64,000 nucleotides of DNA from Zonotrichia leucophrys gambelii (taxonomy: Eukaryota; Chordata; Aves; Passeriformes; Passerellidae), in contig NC_088178.1 of assembly GCF_028769735.1 (NCBI RefSeq), forward strand, positions 5,894,001 to 5,958,000, in the 5' to 3' direction. Of the stretch, positions 22,771 to 35,242 are shown piece after piece. The position numbers were made by a program, and so were the translations under genes. The notes under the pieces are model-generated. The model saw only the letters and a list, made by a program, of their open reading frames with translations. It did not search any database and was not told the origin of the DNA. Each line of letters begins with the position of its first letter. Position 1 is the stretch's first letter.

Positions 22771-24137
22771 CTCAGAGCATTTTCACAGTGGAACATTATG
22801 TTTGCTGTTCCCTTATTGTAGGTTTAGGTCAGCATCAGGCACCCAGAAACTGGATTTGCTGTCATGAGGAATGATGTGCTATGGGTACTTTGAAGAGAGC
22901 ATAGAAATGTGAATTGGCAGCTAAACTGTAGATAGGTCTCTTTACAGAAAGTGTCCAAAATATTGGATTAAAGCAAAAGCTAAAACCTTTCCAAATACAA
23001 ACCTTTATATTTTTACATTAGAAATGCTAATAATGAGTTTATAGCACTTTACTGGATAATTTGCATGTGCAGGAGAATATTTTAATCTACTAAATGTCCC
23101 CAAATGTTCATCTTCTTCAGTAAATAAGTTGAATTACAAAGCAGTTGTCTTGGTTTTCAATTGAGAAACAAAAATGGTGATTCTGAACAAAGCAGAACAA
23201 CTTTCCTTTTATTACAGCCCCTGTAATGTCACATTGCTCCCATTTTGTTCTGAGGAAATCACACCACTTCAGTCAGCTCTATGTATTTTAAATATCACAT
23301 AAATAATGCCATCAATTTGTTCTTTAGTTGAAGGGATGTGCTCGTATTTAGGCCTGGGTTGAACTCAAGCTGCCACTTCTCACAAAGGAAGTAACAATCT
23401 TGGATCTTTCTATAGGAAAAAATTTACTTTTACTTCCCCTCAGCACCACTTGCATATCGGCTAAAATAAGAAAATATTTGGTGTGATTTGCAGACTCAAA
23501 AGTTCACTGGTATATTTATGTTCTCATTGGAGAAATCTGAAAATCTTTATTTTTGCTTTATTTTCTGCCTGAAAGGACCATATTTGCTGGCTCTCCAGGC
23601 AGACTGCGCCAATGTATAACCAGTGGGACTCTTGTGCTGGTCTGCTCAGTGGAATTTTTCTGCTGCCCAGGAGCAAGGAGGAAAATTGCGATTCAAAGAT
23701 GGATTTGTGCTAAATCCTGTCATGTAGATTAATTATTACAGCTTGCTCCAGGATGTGTCTTAAACCTCACTCAAGTCCATTATATTATAGTTGGAAATAA
23801 AAAGTGGGATTTAGGATCAAGGCCGTAATTCCTTTTTTTATTATTATTTTTTAACCAAAGCCAGTTTGTCACGTGTTGAATTTCATACCTGTAAAGAATA
23901 TTTGGGATAGAAAACCCTAGGCTGTGTAAACAGAGGAAACAAAATGGCTCCCAACACAGATAATAGGTGAACATTTGTTAGAATTAAACAGTTAAATGTG
24001 GCTAATTAACTTATTAACCTTTACATTAATGATTATATTTCACACTGTGCACTATACTGCTGTGGTTCATGGGTTTCTTAATTAAATCTAAATCCACTGG
24101 TCTTTCAAAGATTTCCCATTAATTCAACTATTATCAT
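22771..24137. other. Unique sequence
   Basis: No gene or clear repeat. It is AT-rich, with open frames of at most 64 codons. Confidence 0.4.
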
Positions 24138-24240
24138 CCTGGGCTGGTGGAAGATGTCCCTGCCCATGGCAGGGTTGGAAGGAAATGAGCTTTTAAGATC
24201 CCTTCCAGCCCAAACCAGTTGGGATTCTGTGAATTCCACA
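24138..24240 (+). mobile_element. CR1 3' terminal fragment
   Basis: About 100 bp of sense CR1: 'ggtggaagatgtccctgccc', 'atggcagggttgg', 'gatcccttccagcccaaacc' and the tail 'gggattctgtgaattcc'. Confidence 0.88.
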
Positions 24241-24651
24241 AACTGGTGGGAAATATTCCACAAAATATTCCTCAAGATCCTCATGGTTACTCCTGTATGT
24301 GGCAGAGCAGGGCTTGCCTTTGGTCTATCCTTCAGAAACGCAGTGGGATCCTGCTGCATTTAATTAAAAGAGTCCATTTAGAACATTCAGGAAGCAAAAG
24401 AGCTTGTGACAGTGACTGAGGTTTGCTCTGGCTCCAGGTGCTCACCTGTCCATGGTTCCATGTTTTCCCATGTTGGAATGCCTCTCCTGGGTCCTGTGAC
24501 CAACCCCAACCAAAATCCCTGCCTGAACCCCTCACCTCTGTGTGGTTTTCTGCCTGTCCTTCCAAAATTTACTTCTAGATGGGGACCATTATTCCAAATT
24601 CCATTATCCAAATTCCATCATTATCCACATTTTGTGGGAATGGTGGGATTT

Positions 24652-24715
24652 GCTTGAAGTTTGGACTTGAATATCTTGGAGGCCTCTTCCGGCTGTAATG
24701 GTTGTGTGAATCTCG
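24652..24715 (+). mobile_element. Possible CR1 3' terminal remnant
   Basis: The wording 'gtttggacttgaatatcttg', 'gaggcctcttccggctgtaa' and 'tggttgtgtgaatctcgctc' resembles the 3' end of older CR1 ('ttggacttgatgatctt', 'aggtcttttcc'). Confidence 0.5.
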
Positions 24716-26595
24716 CTCTGAAAATCTCTTTTGTTTGACAAAAGCAAACACAAACCAACAACAACAACAAAAAAAAGAAGTGTAGTGATCTGAACTGCAA
24801 AATGTCCAACACTCTGTGTATGATAATTGTGTAATATTTTTGCCTCATATAATTAAATATTGCTGTTAGTATATTAAATAACTGCACTAGCTGAATACTA
24901 TAAATACTAGAGAACTCAGTTATCAACTCTACAGCATTGGTGTAATCCTGATCAGCTTCTTCTGGGGGACAAACCACCCCAAGCAAGGTCTGCAGCATCT
25001 CCAAGCCCAAATTTTCCCTGTGGAATATAAACCAGGTTTATAATCCTAATGCATCACTCTGTTCCTCAGACGTGAACATTGTCAGACAAGAGTCTGGAAG
25101 AGACAAAACCTCTTAAATCATCTTTTCCTGGAATCATAAAAAAGAAAGAAAATGTTAATTACTGACGCTCAAGATGTATGAGAGGTTTTTAAGTGTAACT
25201 ATTCAATGACAGAAACAATTCCAGAAGTTATTGCAAAAGTGGTGACAGGAGATTTATGCCTCCTCAGGTTTTGATCTTTTTCTCCTGGCTTCCCTCCAGT
25301 TCACCAGGTACATTTTGCTGCGAGGCTATGAGGCTGTTTCATTAAAATAGCTTTTATATCTCTTTTTATAATCCTTTTTTTTCAGTGTAAAGGATGAACT
25401 GCAATATTTTGAGATTTTCTATTTGTTGTTCTTATTGAAAATATGAGTCAGTGCTCCATAAGGCATCACAAACTTTCTCTTTCTGCCATTAATACTCCTC
25501 CCATTTCCAGCAGTCATCCAGTGCTGCTTATTCTACCAGTTTATGAAGCTTCAAAGTGCTCTGCAAACAGGCTCTGAATGGGAGAGAGAGAGGAGTATCA
25601 ACAGTTTTGCCTTGCTTTTCATCATTTGTAGCTGAAAAGAAAAGCTTTTTAGTGTTCCTCTATTTTGTGATTCTAGGCCAGAATTGCAAGTAAAGAGATA
25701 TATTTTTCAGGTAGAGAGGCCTGCAATAATATGGAAATAAAACAGTGAGAGAAACATAGGCATGGGTTCGATTTAATACTTGATAAGAAAACTGAGAAGC
25801 CCCTTTAATGCCATGGTAAGACACTGGCTTGGAGCAGACTCCAGAGGAAAAAAATGTTCCCTAGAGACAGCACTGATTATTCAGGAATTTTAGGCTCCAG
25901 CTGCTGATGTTCCCTCACCTCACTTGACTTCCCCAAGCAGAGTTACAGGACATGAACAGTGAGAAGCAGTTTGTGCTGGCAGGACAGTTTAAACCAGCCT
26001 TTCCAAAGGGAATTCCTGATTTCTGAAAAGGTCTTTTGTTGTCCATCACAATGATCTTGTGGTGTTTGAATTTCATATCCAGCTGCTCACAGGATAAATG
26101 AAATTTCTCTCCTGGAGGCCTTCACACCTGGATATTTCCCCTTGGTGTGCCATAAGGCAGAGTGGAGCAGAATGACAGAGAGGTCACAGCCTGATTTCCA
26201 ATCCTTCCATGAGTGACCCCCTGGCAGCTCTGTTGATGGACACATCCCTGAGTTACCCACCTCATCCTACAGACATTTACTGCCAAAAATTGTCCATCCT
26301 GGGCACTTGCTGCAGACTTCCTGGGCAGTCCATCACATCTCCTTGACAAAATAATGAACTGGTGCCAGGCACAGACACCAATGTTTATTTATCTGGGATT
26401 GTCCCTCCTAAGGGCCCTGTTCACTCTGTGGGACAGTGATGGATGGCTCTGCAGACAGATCTGCTGCCACAAGTTTATCTTTATATGGATTTTGTTATTT
26501 CTAGACTGAGCTTGGGGAAAGGTCATCTGGCTTTTTTTTTTTTTTTAACTGAAATTCCATATTTATTTTTTACATCCTGCTTGAATTCAGGCACA
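24716..26595. other. Unique AT-rich sequence
   Basis: A short (CAA)n/A run lies at 24748-24776. No gene is seen. The 129-codon frame at 24621-25010 (minus) has no recognised domain. A 14-nt T run at 26533-26546 lies just upstream of the next CR1. Confidence 0.4.
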
Positions 26596-27400
26596 GAGCA
26601 CAGGCACAGAATCATGGAATGTCCTGAGCTGGAAGGGACCCACAGGGTTCATGGATTTCAGCCCTGTCCCTGCCCAGACACCCCAACAATCCCACCCTGT
26701 GCATCCCTGGCAGCATTGTACAAACCCTCCTGGAGCTCTGGCAGCCTTGGGGCTGTGCCCATTCCCTGGGCAGCCTGGGCAGTGCCAGCACCCTCTGGGG
26801 AAGAACCTTTCTCTGATATCCAGCCTGACCCTGCCCTGGCCCAGCTCTAGCAATTCTTGGGTCCTGTCCCTGTCCCAGGAGCAGAGATTGCAGCTGTGCC
26901 TCAGGAGGAACATCCTGATAAACTCTGCCCTCAGGTTCTTCTTCTCCAGCTGAACAAACCAAGTGCCCTCTGCGACGGTGTTCACAGGCGTCCCAGGATG
27001 AGGGAAGAGATGAGGATCTGACTCCATGTTTCAGAAGGCTGATTTATTATTTTATGATATATATTATATTAAAACTATACTAAAAGAATAGAAGAAAGAA
27101 TTTTATAGAAGGCTAGCTAAGAATAGAAAAAGAAAGAATGATAACAAAAGCTTCTGTCTCGGACAGAGAGTCCGAGCCAGCTGACTGTGATTGGCCATTA
27201 ATTAGAAACAGCCACATGAGACTGATCACAGATGCACCTGTTGCATTCCACAGCAGCAGATAACCATTGTTTACATTTTGTTCCTGAGGTCTCTCAGCTT
27301 CTCAGGAGAAAGAATCCTAAGGAAAGGATTTTTCAGAAAAGATGTCTGTGACATGCCCTCAGCCACTCCTTGTAAGGCCACTCCAGACCCTACAACCTTC
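26596..27400 (-). mobile_element. CR1 copy split by an LTR insertion
   Basis: Minus-strand CR1 from its 3' end: 'gaatcatggaatgtcctgag', 'ctggaagggacccacagggt', 'ccctgtgcatccctggcagc', 'ttggggctgtgcccattccc', and 'tcaggttcttcttctccagc' up to 26970. The 383-bp LTR at 26971-27353 interrupts it. CR1 resumes with 'tgccctcagccactccttgt' and fades near 27400. The 146- and 116-codon frames are CR1. Confidence 0.88.
26971..27353 (-). mobile_element. Solo LTR, ERVK-like 383-bp family, copy B, nested in CR1
   Basis: The reverse complement starts TGTCACAG and ends CCGTCGCA. It is collinear with copy A over the full 383 bp. In the minus sense it shows a CCAAT element ('ggccaatcac', near 27187-27198), TATAAAA (27101-27107) and AATAAA (27043-27048). 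The flanks 'tgccctc' at 26964-26970 and 27354-27360 are identical over 7 bp; one base may be chance since copy A has 6. Removing the LTR and one flank restores continuous CR1, so this insertion is younger than the host CR1. Confidence 0.92.
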
Positions 27401-28724
27401 TTACATGACCCTACACCATGACCCCACACCATGACTCCAAATCTCCTTTCCTTCCTGAGGAGTTAGTGGCAAGAATTTGGCCCAAGTTACAACATTATTG
27501 AGGTATTTCACCACACCAATCCACTATTTCCTCATCCTAGGAAGGTCAGAAAGTTAAGCAAATTATCAAGAAACATCTCTGGAAGATTGCAAACCCAGAC
27601 TTGTCTGTGATTTAATTAGGCAAAGATGTAATCCAAACTTTTGTTTCATTTTCTTGGGGAAAAATATTTATGATTTAGGTATTGTCAGTTTTTCTGCCTG
27701 CTGAGGGTCTGAAAATGCAGCTAAACATGTCCTGCTGCTGTTATGATCTGAAAGTCAAATGCCAGCACTGTCACAGGTTTGTCTTCTGCTTCTGGTAGAA
27801 GGTAGAAACATATTAGGAAAATAGAAAAATGAAGGGTTTTGTTACTCCCTTGGAATCCAAGAGGCTTCCACTTCTGCCTTGGACTCTAACCTGGGCTCTG
27901 CTCCTGGGCAGTTTTTCTATTGAAGAAATTCTCCTCTCTAATATCCATATTTGTTACACATTCAGATTATTTGTTGCTGAATAAATGAATGGAAATATTT
28001 TGTCTAATCTATTTTGCTTTTAATTATCAAGGGAAGATATTTTTTTTAAGCCAGTAAAAAGCTCTATGAAAATCAGGAGCACAAAAAGCATGAGAAACTC
28101 TATGTCTAAAGCTCAGGATAGTATTAGAATTCAAACAAACAAAAGGAACATTTTTTTGTTTCACTGGGATTTATTTCCAATGAGAAGCCACTGTTCATTA
28201 GCTAAAGCAGAAACAATGCTGTGCCCAGAAGAATCTCAAACAGCATCATTAAAAGTAACTTTTTCTGTGCATGGGCATTTAAATATTCTGCCTGTATTGA
28301 GCTGTTTAGCAACTGGATGTAGAGGAATCTTCTTTAGAAAGTTCTGCAAATCCTCTAGACTGTGGGATCAGGATATGTACAGCTTCAAGCAGCCCCCCAG
28401 GAATTTTCCATCAACATTTGACAGCTTTTCCTCTTGTCCCTCCAGGTGATTTTCCAGTTGAAGCCTTGATCTGTTAATATGCCCGTCTCATTAGCACAGG
28501 TTGTCTCTGCACTTTCACCTGCCTCATTTTGCTACAGACTTTTCACAGCCCTATGAGTCAAAGGTATTTATTTGTGCCATAACCAAGCTGAATCCTCCCT
28601 AAAACTGTTAAGGGGGAGATTGGTGAGAATTTTGGGGTTGTTTTTTTGTTTGCGCTTTTTATTTCACCCTCTTCCCTTTTATTGGTGTTTAGGGTTTAGT
28701 GGGGTTGTTTGGTTTTTATCATAA
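27401..28724. other. Unique sequence
   Basis: No gene seen. The 127-codon frame at 28066-28449 lacks any recognised domain and is not near another supported exon. Confidence 0.38.
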
Positions 28725-29112
28725 AGGGGCTGGAGCGTGTCCAGGGAAGGGAACAGAGCTGGGAAGGGGCTGGAGCACCAGGAGCAGCTGAGGGAGCTGG
28801 GAAAGGGCTCAGCCTGGAGCAAAGGAGGCTCAGGGGGACCTTGTGGCTCTGCACAGCTCCCTGATAGAAGGGGACAGGATGAGAGGGAATGGCCTCAGGT
28901 TGTGCCAGGACAGGCTCAGGTTGGATATCGTGAAAAATTTCTTTACAGAAAGGGCTGTAATGCATTGGAAAAGGCTGCTGAGGGTAGGGGTGGAATCATC
29001 ACCTTTGGAGGTGTTAAAAAAAAAAAAAAAAAAAAGAGAGACCTGGGGACAGGGTTTAGTGAGCATGGAGGGCTTGGAGTTCTTTTCCATTCTAAATGAT
29101 TCTCTGATTCTT
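28725..29112 (+). mobile_element. CR1 copy with internal 20-nt A run
   Basis: Sense CR1: 'ggggctggagcaccaggagc', 'aagggctcagcctggagcaa', 'ctccctgatagaaggggaca', 'gccaggacaggctcaggttg', 'ctttacagaaagggctgtaa' and 'acctttggaggtgtt', then 20 A residues at 29016-29035, then 'gcatggagggcttggagtt' and an octamer-like tail. The A run sits where CR1 normally has an A-rich segment, so expansion in place is the simplest reading. Frames of 86-145 codons across it are CR1. Confidence 0.85.
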
Positions 29113-30684
29113 TCCTTTTATTCCTGTCCACACCCTTTCCCCTTCAAATTCCCCAGCAGAAAACTTTCCTTCCTTCATTCACACCTCTCACACAATAAAG
29201 GCAGTTTTCTCCACAAGGCTAAGAATAGAAAATCTCCTGACTTTCACACAAACGCGTGCAGGAGCAGACAAAAGAAATGAAGAAAACCAGCCTGAAACAA
29301 AGAAACAATGTGTGATACAGCTAAACCTGCACTAACCCCGCGTCTAGAGCATTTTTGGAGAGTGCTGAGCTCAGTCTCTCTGGCTGATGGCAAAACCTCA
29401 GCCTCACATCCCCAGGCAGGAGCTGTTCATTTTCTTTTTGTGCCTCCAAGCCCTGACTTCCCATTCAGGGGAGTTTCACCTGCTCCTTTCACTCCTCTCC
29501 CTCAGGAGAACAGCCACACAGCTGCACCTATTGAGGAGAGGGGTTCTCCCAAGAAACAGGCAGGTTTCCATTTCTTTTCAGGATTATAATGACTTGGGTG
29601 TCCAGCTGAAGATTTATATTTATTCCTTGGATTCCCTCCACATTCTATTTTCAAATCAGCATGGCTTCATTTGAGAGCTCTTTCCCCCCTTGTTCTAAGC
29701 TAAAGGCTGGGCACAGCATTGTTTCTGCTTTGGCTAATGGACAGTGGCTTTTTGTTGAATATAAATCTCAGTGAAAACCAAAAAATTCCTTGTGATGCCA
29801 AGGAATTCCCTGGAGAGACCCATCTCAACCTCCCTTACTGTCTGAAAAAGGTAGGAACTTCTCCCAGACAGCATTTCTGCTCTAAATCAGAGAAGATCTA
29901 ATAGACTTTTTAAGATGACACATCATTTACCCTCTTTGAATATGAAAAGCAGTATAGCAGATATCTTAAAGTTAGTTTGTTGTTTTCTACTTCTCTCCTT
30001 CTCAGGGCTGAGGATGGTGTATTACACAGCAGAACAGGGGAATTTCTGAAATATATTGGGCTGCTCCAAAATCTATCATTTATTAATCACCGTGCCTGGT
30101 GCTGTGCCAGCCTGAGCTTCTTCAGACGCAGATTTTCCTTTTTTTTTTTTTGGTTTTTTTTGGTATATGTTTTGTATCCTGCAGCAGGAGTGGAGTCAAT
30201 CACCTTCAGCAGTGCTGACACTACTGAACCACAGGCACTACATCAAAACAGGGGGATTTGAGGGCAACATTTCTCTGAATACACGAATAATAAACTCTAG
30301 CTGTGTCCTGCCAGTGGCTACATCAGCTACACAATCTGTTTTATTGCTTTGTTTGTTAGTTCAGACCTTTGCTATGTCTGAGTGGATCTGAAATCAGCCT
30401 TACGCCCTAAATTGAAGTGTGTGCCTGTGGAAAGAGCTCCATCTTCAAGATGGAAGATCTACAAACATAAAGGACTTGATTTCAATGGCTAAGTGAGTAA
30501 AAGATGTTTCTGTCTTTGGGAAAGCTTCACAAACCAACCTCTATAAACCAGCCTCTACAAACCTCCTTTGAGCACTTTGCAAATGATGTAAGGATCTGCT
30601 TCTTCTGGACATGGACAGATCTGAATATCCATCTGCTTCTTCCCTTTCTGCCATTTCTCTAGAACAGGGATAAATCCTAGAATA
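29113..30684. other. Unique sequence
   Basis: No gene or recognised mobile element. A T-rich run lies at 30136-30166. Overlapping frames of 93-95 codons at 29308-29674 show no domain. Confidence 0.4.
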
Positions 30685-30948
30685 CCAGATTGCTTTGGGT
30701 TAGAAAATAATTTGAAGATCATCCCATCCCACCCCCGCCATGGGCAGGGACAACTTCCACTGTCCCAGGTCGCTCCAAGCCCCATCCAGCCTGGCCTTGG
30801 ACACTGTCAGGGATCCAGGGACAGCCACAGCTTCTCTGGGCACCCTGTGCCAGGGCCTGCCCACCCTCACAGGGAACAATTCTTTCCAAAATCCCATCTA
30901 ACCCTGCCCTCTGGCAGTGAGAAATCATTCCTCCTGTTTTTTTACTCT
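30685..30948 (-). mobile_element. CR1 3' end
   Basis: Minus-strand CR1 with 'gaagatcatcccatcccacc', 'cgccatgggcagggacaact', 'gggacagccacagcttctct' and 'gggcaccctgtgccagggcc', up to 'ctgccctctggcagtgagaa'. It is 5'-truncated at about 30948. The 3' octamers are replaced by 'agaataccagatt'. Confidence 0.92.
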
Positions 30949-33900
30949 AGAGCTGGGTTTGTTTCCAGGAATTTTCATTTGTTATTCCAAATGCCCAATC
31001 TAAAGTTCTTGGAAGGTGGGTGTGGAATTGCTGACCCCTGCTCGTGGTATCTGTGAGATGTAATGCTAGAAGAGCATTGAAAATTCAGGGTGAGCATAGC
31101 AGCCATTAATCCATGGATATAAATTGTTTGTTTGGATTGAAGGGAGATTATTCACATAGCACAGTACAGATAAAAGAACAAGAGACTGAACAGAAGAGAG
31201 AAAATCCCATTAAACTCTCATGTCAATATATCAGCTTTGAAAGCAGCTTCATGAAGTTTTGTTTTGCCTGGGTTTCTCCAAAGAGCTTTTTCTTAAACAG
31301 CTGGGAAAATCAAGCACCTCAAATATTCACTGTACACCCCAGGGATGTGATTGTACCTCCTTACTAATCAGCTATTTCTATTTCTCACAGTTCCTATTTC
31401 CTGCTGTCCTTCAGAGGTTTTCCCTGTGCTGGTGAATGTTGGATTAGCTGTCACAGCCTTTGCCTCTGATAATTCAAGACTCGCTGGGAAAAAATGAAGT
31501 GAGGGAAGCACAAAGCCCCTCATCCATTCTTATTTTGACCCCATTAAAATCACTTCCTTATCAGGAGTTATTTTCATACCCTGGAAGTTTACAGGCCCTA
31601 GAAAGACAAGCATTGCATTATTTCTTGCCACATGTAAATTTTCTGTAACATATTTCATCCTAGGGACTATTTTTAAACTTTTCAGGGAAATGGCTGATTG
31701 TGAAAAGTTTTCAACACCAAGCTCAGCTTGAAACAAAATGAACAATTATTGCCAGAGTTAACTTCACACTCATGGCAGAATTTTGCTGGAAATTTCATCA
31801 CTGCTGGGAAAGAACGAAACACTGAGGACCCTGGGCTTTTACAGCACCCTTGCAATGATTTACTGCAATACACTAAATTTCTCCACTTATTTGGTCATTT
31901 AAACTAAGCAATGAGCTGGTTGAACATTCATTTTAATCCTTTAATTTTAATATAAATCAGCTAGCAGAAGTGTTTGAGAAAAAAAAAAATTACTTTCCTT
32001 TGGAAATATCTTCTTGGAATATTTTGAACGTATATTGAATAGTAACTCACCACATTTTACAGTGAAGAGAGGCAGAATCACCTTGTCTTGTGTCACTGTT
32101 TATTCATTACTTTGTTCCCACACTGGGAATTTTTTTCTAGCTGCATCATCATACATTTTTATGCTATAAAAGCAATTTACTGTCACCAGGAAACACTTCC
32201 TCAGCTGGGAACGGGACCCAAGCAGTTGCTATGTTTCCCAGGCTGGAGGTGTAATTACTGGGCATTTCTTTCTTGAGCATTCTATGAGCTGTGAAATCCT
32301 CACTGTGATTAACACTAATGAAAGACCTTTCCTGCTCCAGCAGGCAAGAGGATCCATCAGAAATTATAAGAGACAATGTGTGAAAATGAAGAAAAAAATT
32401 CTAAATAAGAGTTAAAGTTCATTTGAATTAATTCTTGATTAGTTTCTTCTCCATAAACTCCTGAAAATAATTATCCACATGTTCCTATAAGACTCTAATT
32501 TATTTAAAATTTTTAAAAAATAAATGTAGAAAATACAGACAGCTGGGTGAGAATCTGCATTCATTGTGAACAACTGAACACAGTTTCTGAGCACAGGAAA
32601 AGGACAAAACCCACTCAGCAAGTTAAATCAGATGTAAATTAACTGAGGAAATTTATGATATTTTATTCAAAGAGAACATTTATAAATGGGGTTATCCAAG
32701 GTCTGTGTATTTGGAGCCCTGTGAACATAAATGGTAGGGGAAAGAGTTGAATGAAACCTGATGTTTTTCCTTGAAATATCTCTGAACTAAATTTTCAAGC
32801 TTGTACAAAATTATGCAAAAAATTTAATCTTACACCCAAAAGTCTGGGACAGAAAATGCATGCAGTGAGTTCTGCTCAGAAACAGGAAGAATTGGAATAA
32901 AAGCAGCCCTGAATTATTTAAAATTATAGAATTTGGAGCTTTATCTGTGTGTTTATTCCTTGGAACAAAAAATGTCTTCCCAAATTCAGGTGGATAAGAT
33001 TTGTTAAGCAGGAATTTTCTTTAATTAGAGTAATATTTAAATCTAAATAATTAGGAAACAACATCAGGGAAATAAATTTTTGTGAGCTGTGCAAAAACTT
33101 CATGGCTCAATTGCTCTGTGTGGTAAGATTCCATCCTGGATCCTGAATCCTAAATCCAGGAGGTACAAGTTGGTTGACAGGAAAATGTTGGATTTGGGTC
33201 ATTGGAACTCTGAATATTGGAAGACCTTGATACCACTGACCTAAATGGGTTTTTGTTGACTTAATGCCTATTGCTGGAAGAGGTTTTTTGGACATGGTTT
33301 GGATGTGTTTTCTTTGGGATTATTTGGTTTTGGTTATTTATTGGCTGGTTTGGGGTTTTTTGTTGGGTGGGAAGACAGAAATAAGAATCTGAAGCAAAGT
33401 GCCATAAGATTTCAGAGCTTGAAGTCTAAAACACTTTTAGTTTCACCTCTTGATTCGTGATAAAAGACTTTCAGCCTTCATTAGTCAGCAGGAATTTGAA
33501 TTTCTGTGCAGTCACACCCCCTCTGAACACCTTAAAAGAGCTTTTGGAAGCTGTGAATATTCCTTGGGAATGTTGGAAATCTCAAGAGCTGAATACAATG
33601 CAAACACTTTAGCAAAGCATCTGGAGACAGGAAATCTCATGGTTTTCCAGCATGAGCAATAAAATTGTGAGCAATAACTTTCCATGAAGCATAATTGATT
33701 TTAAACAATAGTAACTATCTAATAGTAGTGGTAGTATTTTAAAGCCTACTACAAATGCTCCTATCTGCAGGCAGGGAGAAAAGCCTAATTAAACTGAACT
33801 GTAATGGGGTTGGAGCAGCATGGGATTTGACATGTTATAAATTCATTCCCAGATTAATTGAGAATACCCTTTCTGTGGTCTCCAGATTAATAATAAGAAA

Positions 33901-34884
33901 GGGGGGGGGGGAAAGACATGAAGGTAATTTATTTGCTCTTTCTGCAGCCCTGACATTTTTCACCTTAATGAGCACTTAAAATGTAAATTATACAGTCAAC
34001 TTAAAAAATAGAACAAAAGAGGTGTGCAAGGCTTTTTCTTATTTTCCACATCAAAATTAGCTACAATTACCATAAAAAATTCCAGAGTTTTACTCCAGAC
34101 ATTGTCCTAAAGTACTGGTTATTGCCAAGTAACTCCAAACACTCTGGGAATTTCCCTTCAAGGTTGGGTGGCAAAGAGAAGTCTGGGAAAGTTTTCACTG
34201 TGTTACAAGATGCACTTGTTGAACTTTCCAACAGGTATGGTGCTAAATGTTAATGACATAAAAATCTGAAGTTTCCAAGGAGATGAATTTAGAAGATGGG
34301 AATGAGATTAAAATTACCTTACAACACTGAGCAGTCCTGCTGATATTTGCCTTGATTTAGACCTGAAACAATGAACAAAGTTGGTTTTTCATTTTGGCTG
34401 AAGACACAAAACTGCGTCAAGAAGAGTTTTAGGGTTTCCCTCTGTGTCTTGGGGTTTGGGTTTGAACATCACTGAGCTCAGGTTTGGCATCTCCTGTCAC
34501 TTAGGACACGAAATAACATGATGCGGACACTTGCAAGGCGAAAAGAGAATAAATAATTTTTGACTCCAGCATTTATAGATTTCCAAAAGTGACAGTGGAT
34601 TGGAGGGTGACAGTGCTGCCTCTCCAATGACACTGGACAAACCAACACTTCATCAAATTTCTCTTCCTCCATAAGAGAGTGCATAACATTAAGTTACTTA
34701 CATAAAGTGTGTGAAAAAGTTTGTTACAAGAATGTAAACATCAAAAGACTTAGAAAAACTTAAAAAATCAAATCAACAATGTCCTACTACACTTTTGAAG
34801 AGCCCACACCTCTGTGAAGCTGTCTGACCTCCCCACTCACCTGCCCATGTCCTTTTATTATTTTATTGACACCCAGTATAGAAT
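30949..34884. other. 3.9 kb repeat-poor AT-rich sequence
   Basis: No CR1, LTR or gene was recognised. An 11-nt G run lies at 33901-33911. Small frames (60-84 codons) have no domain. Blocks free of young repeats are where conserved noncoding elements might be sought, but conservation cannot be judged from one sequence. Confidence 0.4.
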
Positions 34885-34965
34885 TACCTCATGGTTTATA
34901 AAGTCCTTTGAGGTATTGAAGTGAAAAGGGCTTTATAAACCAGGTGCTATTGATAATTATGATTA
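34885..34965 (+). mobile_element. Ancient CR1/L3-like 3' tail
   Basis: The segment has the order seen in the 3' ends of old amniote L3/CR1-type elements and related SINEs: 'tttataaagtcctttgagg', a short spacer, 'gaaaagggctttataaacc', then a degenerate 'tattgataattat' terminal repeat. It also forms a 12-bp perfect inverted repeat (34892-34903 with 34931-34942). Assignment is from memory of the motif, so family level is uncertain. Confidence 0.45.
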
Positions 34966-35242
34966 CGCATTTATTTAATAAATCTCAGGAAGAGAAGATT
35001 TGTTTCCAGCTGCAGCAATTTGCACTGATCCACAATTTAAATTTAACCTCAAGGGTTCCATTCACTGCTTTTTGTTACTCACTGCTGATTGATGCTCTTC
35101 TCCTGCTTGGGTCATGAAGACAAAATGATGCCACCAAAGAAAACACACCTTAAAAGCAATTACTTCCCATTAGAAATGCTTCATTTACTCCTGAACATCC
35201 TGGAGAGCTGCCTCCAAAAGAAGATGATGAAGATCTCTGAAT
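34966..35242. other. Unique sequence
   Basis: No gene or repeat recognised before the AT-rich tract. Confidence 0.4.

Noticed and set aside
26587..27027. 146-aa frame with apparent domain-like composition
   Set aside because: It spans a CR1 copy and the edge of an LTR inserted in it.
16076..27353. The two 383-bp LTRs as ends of one provirus
   Set aside because: They are in opposite orientation, have different target duplications and enclose no retroviral coding sequence.
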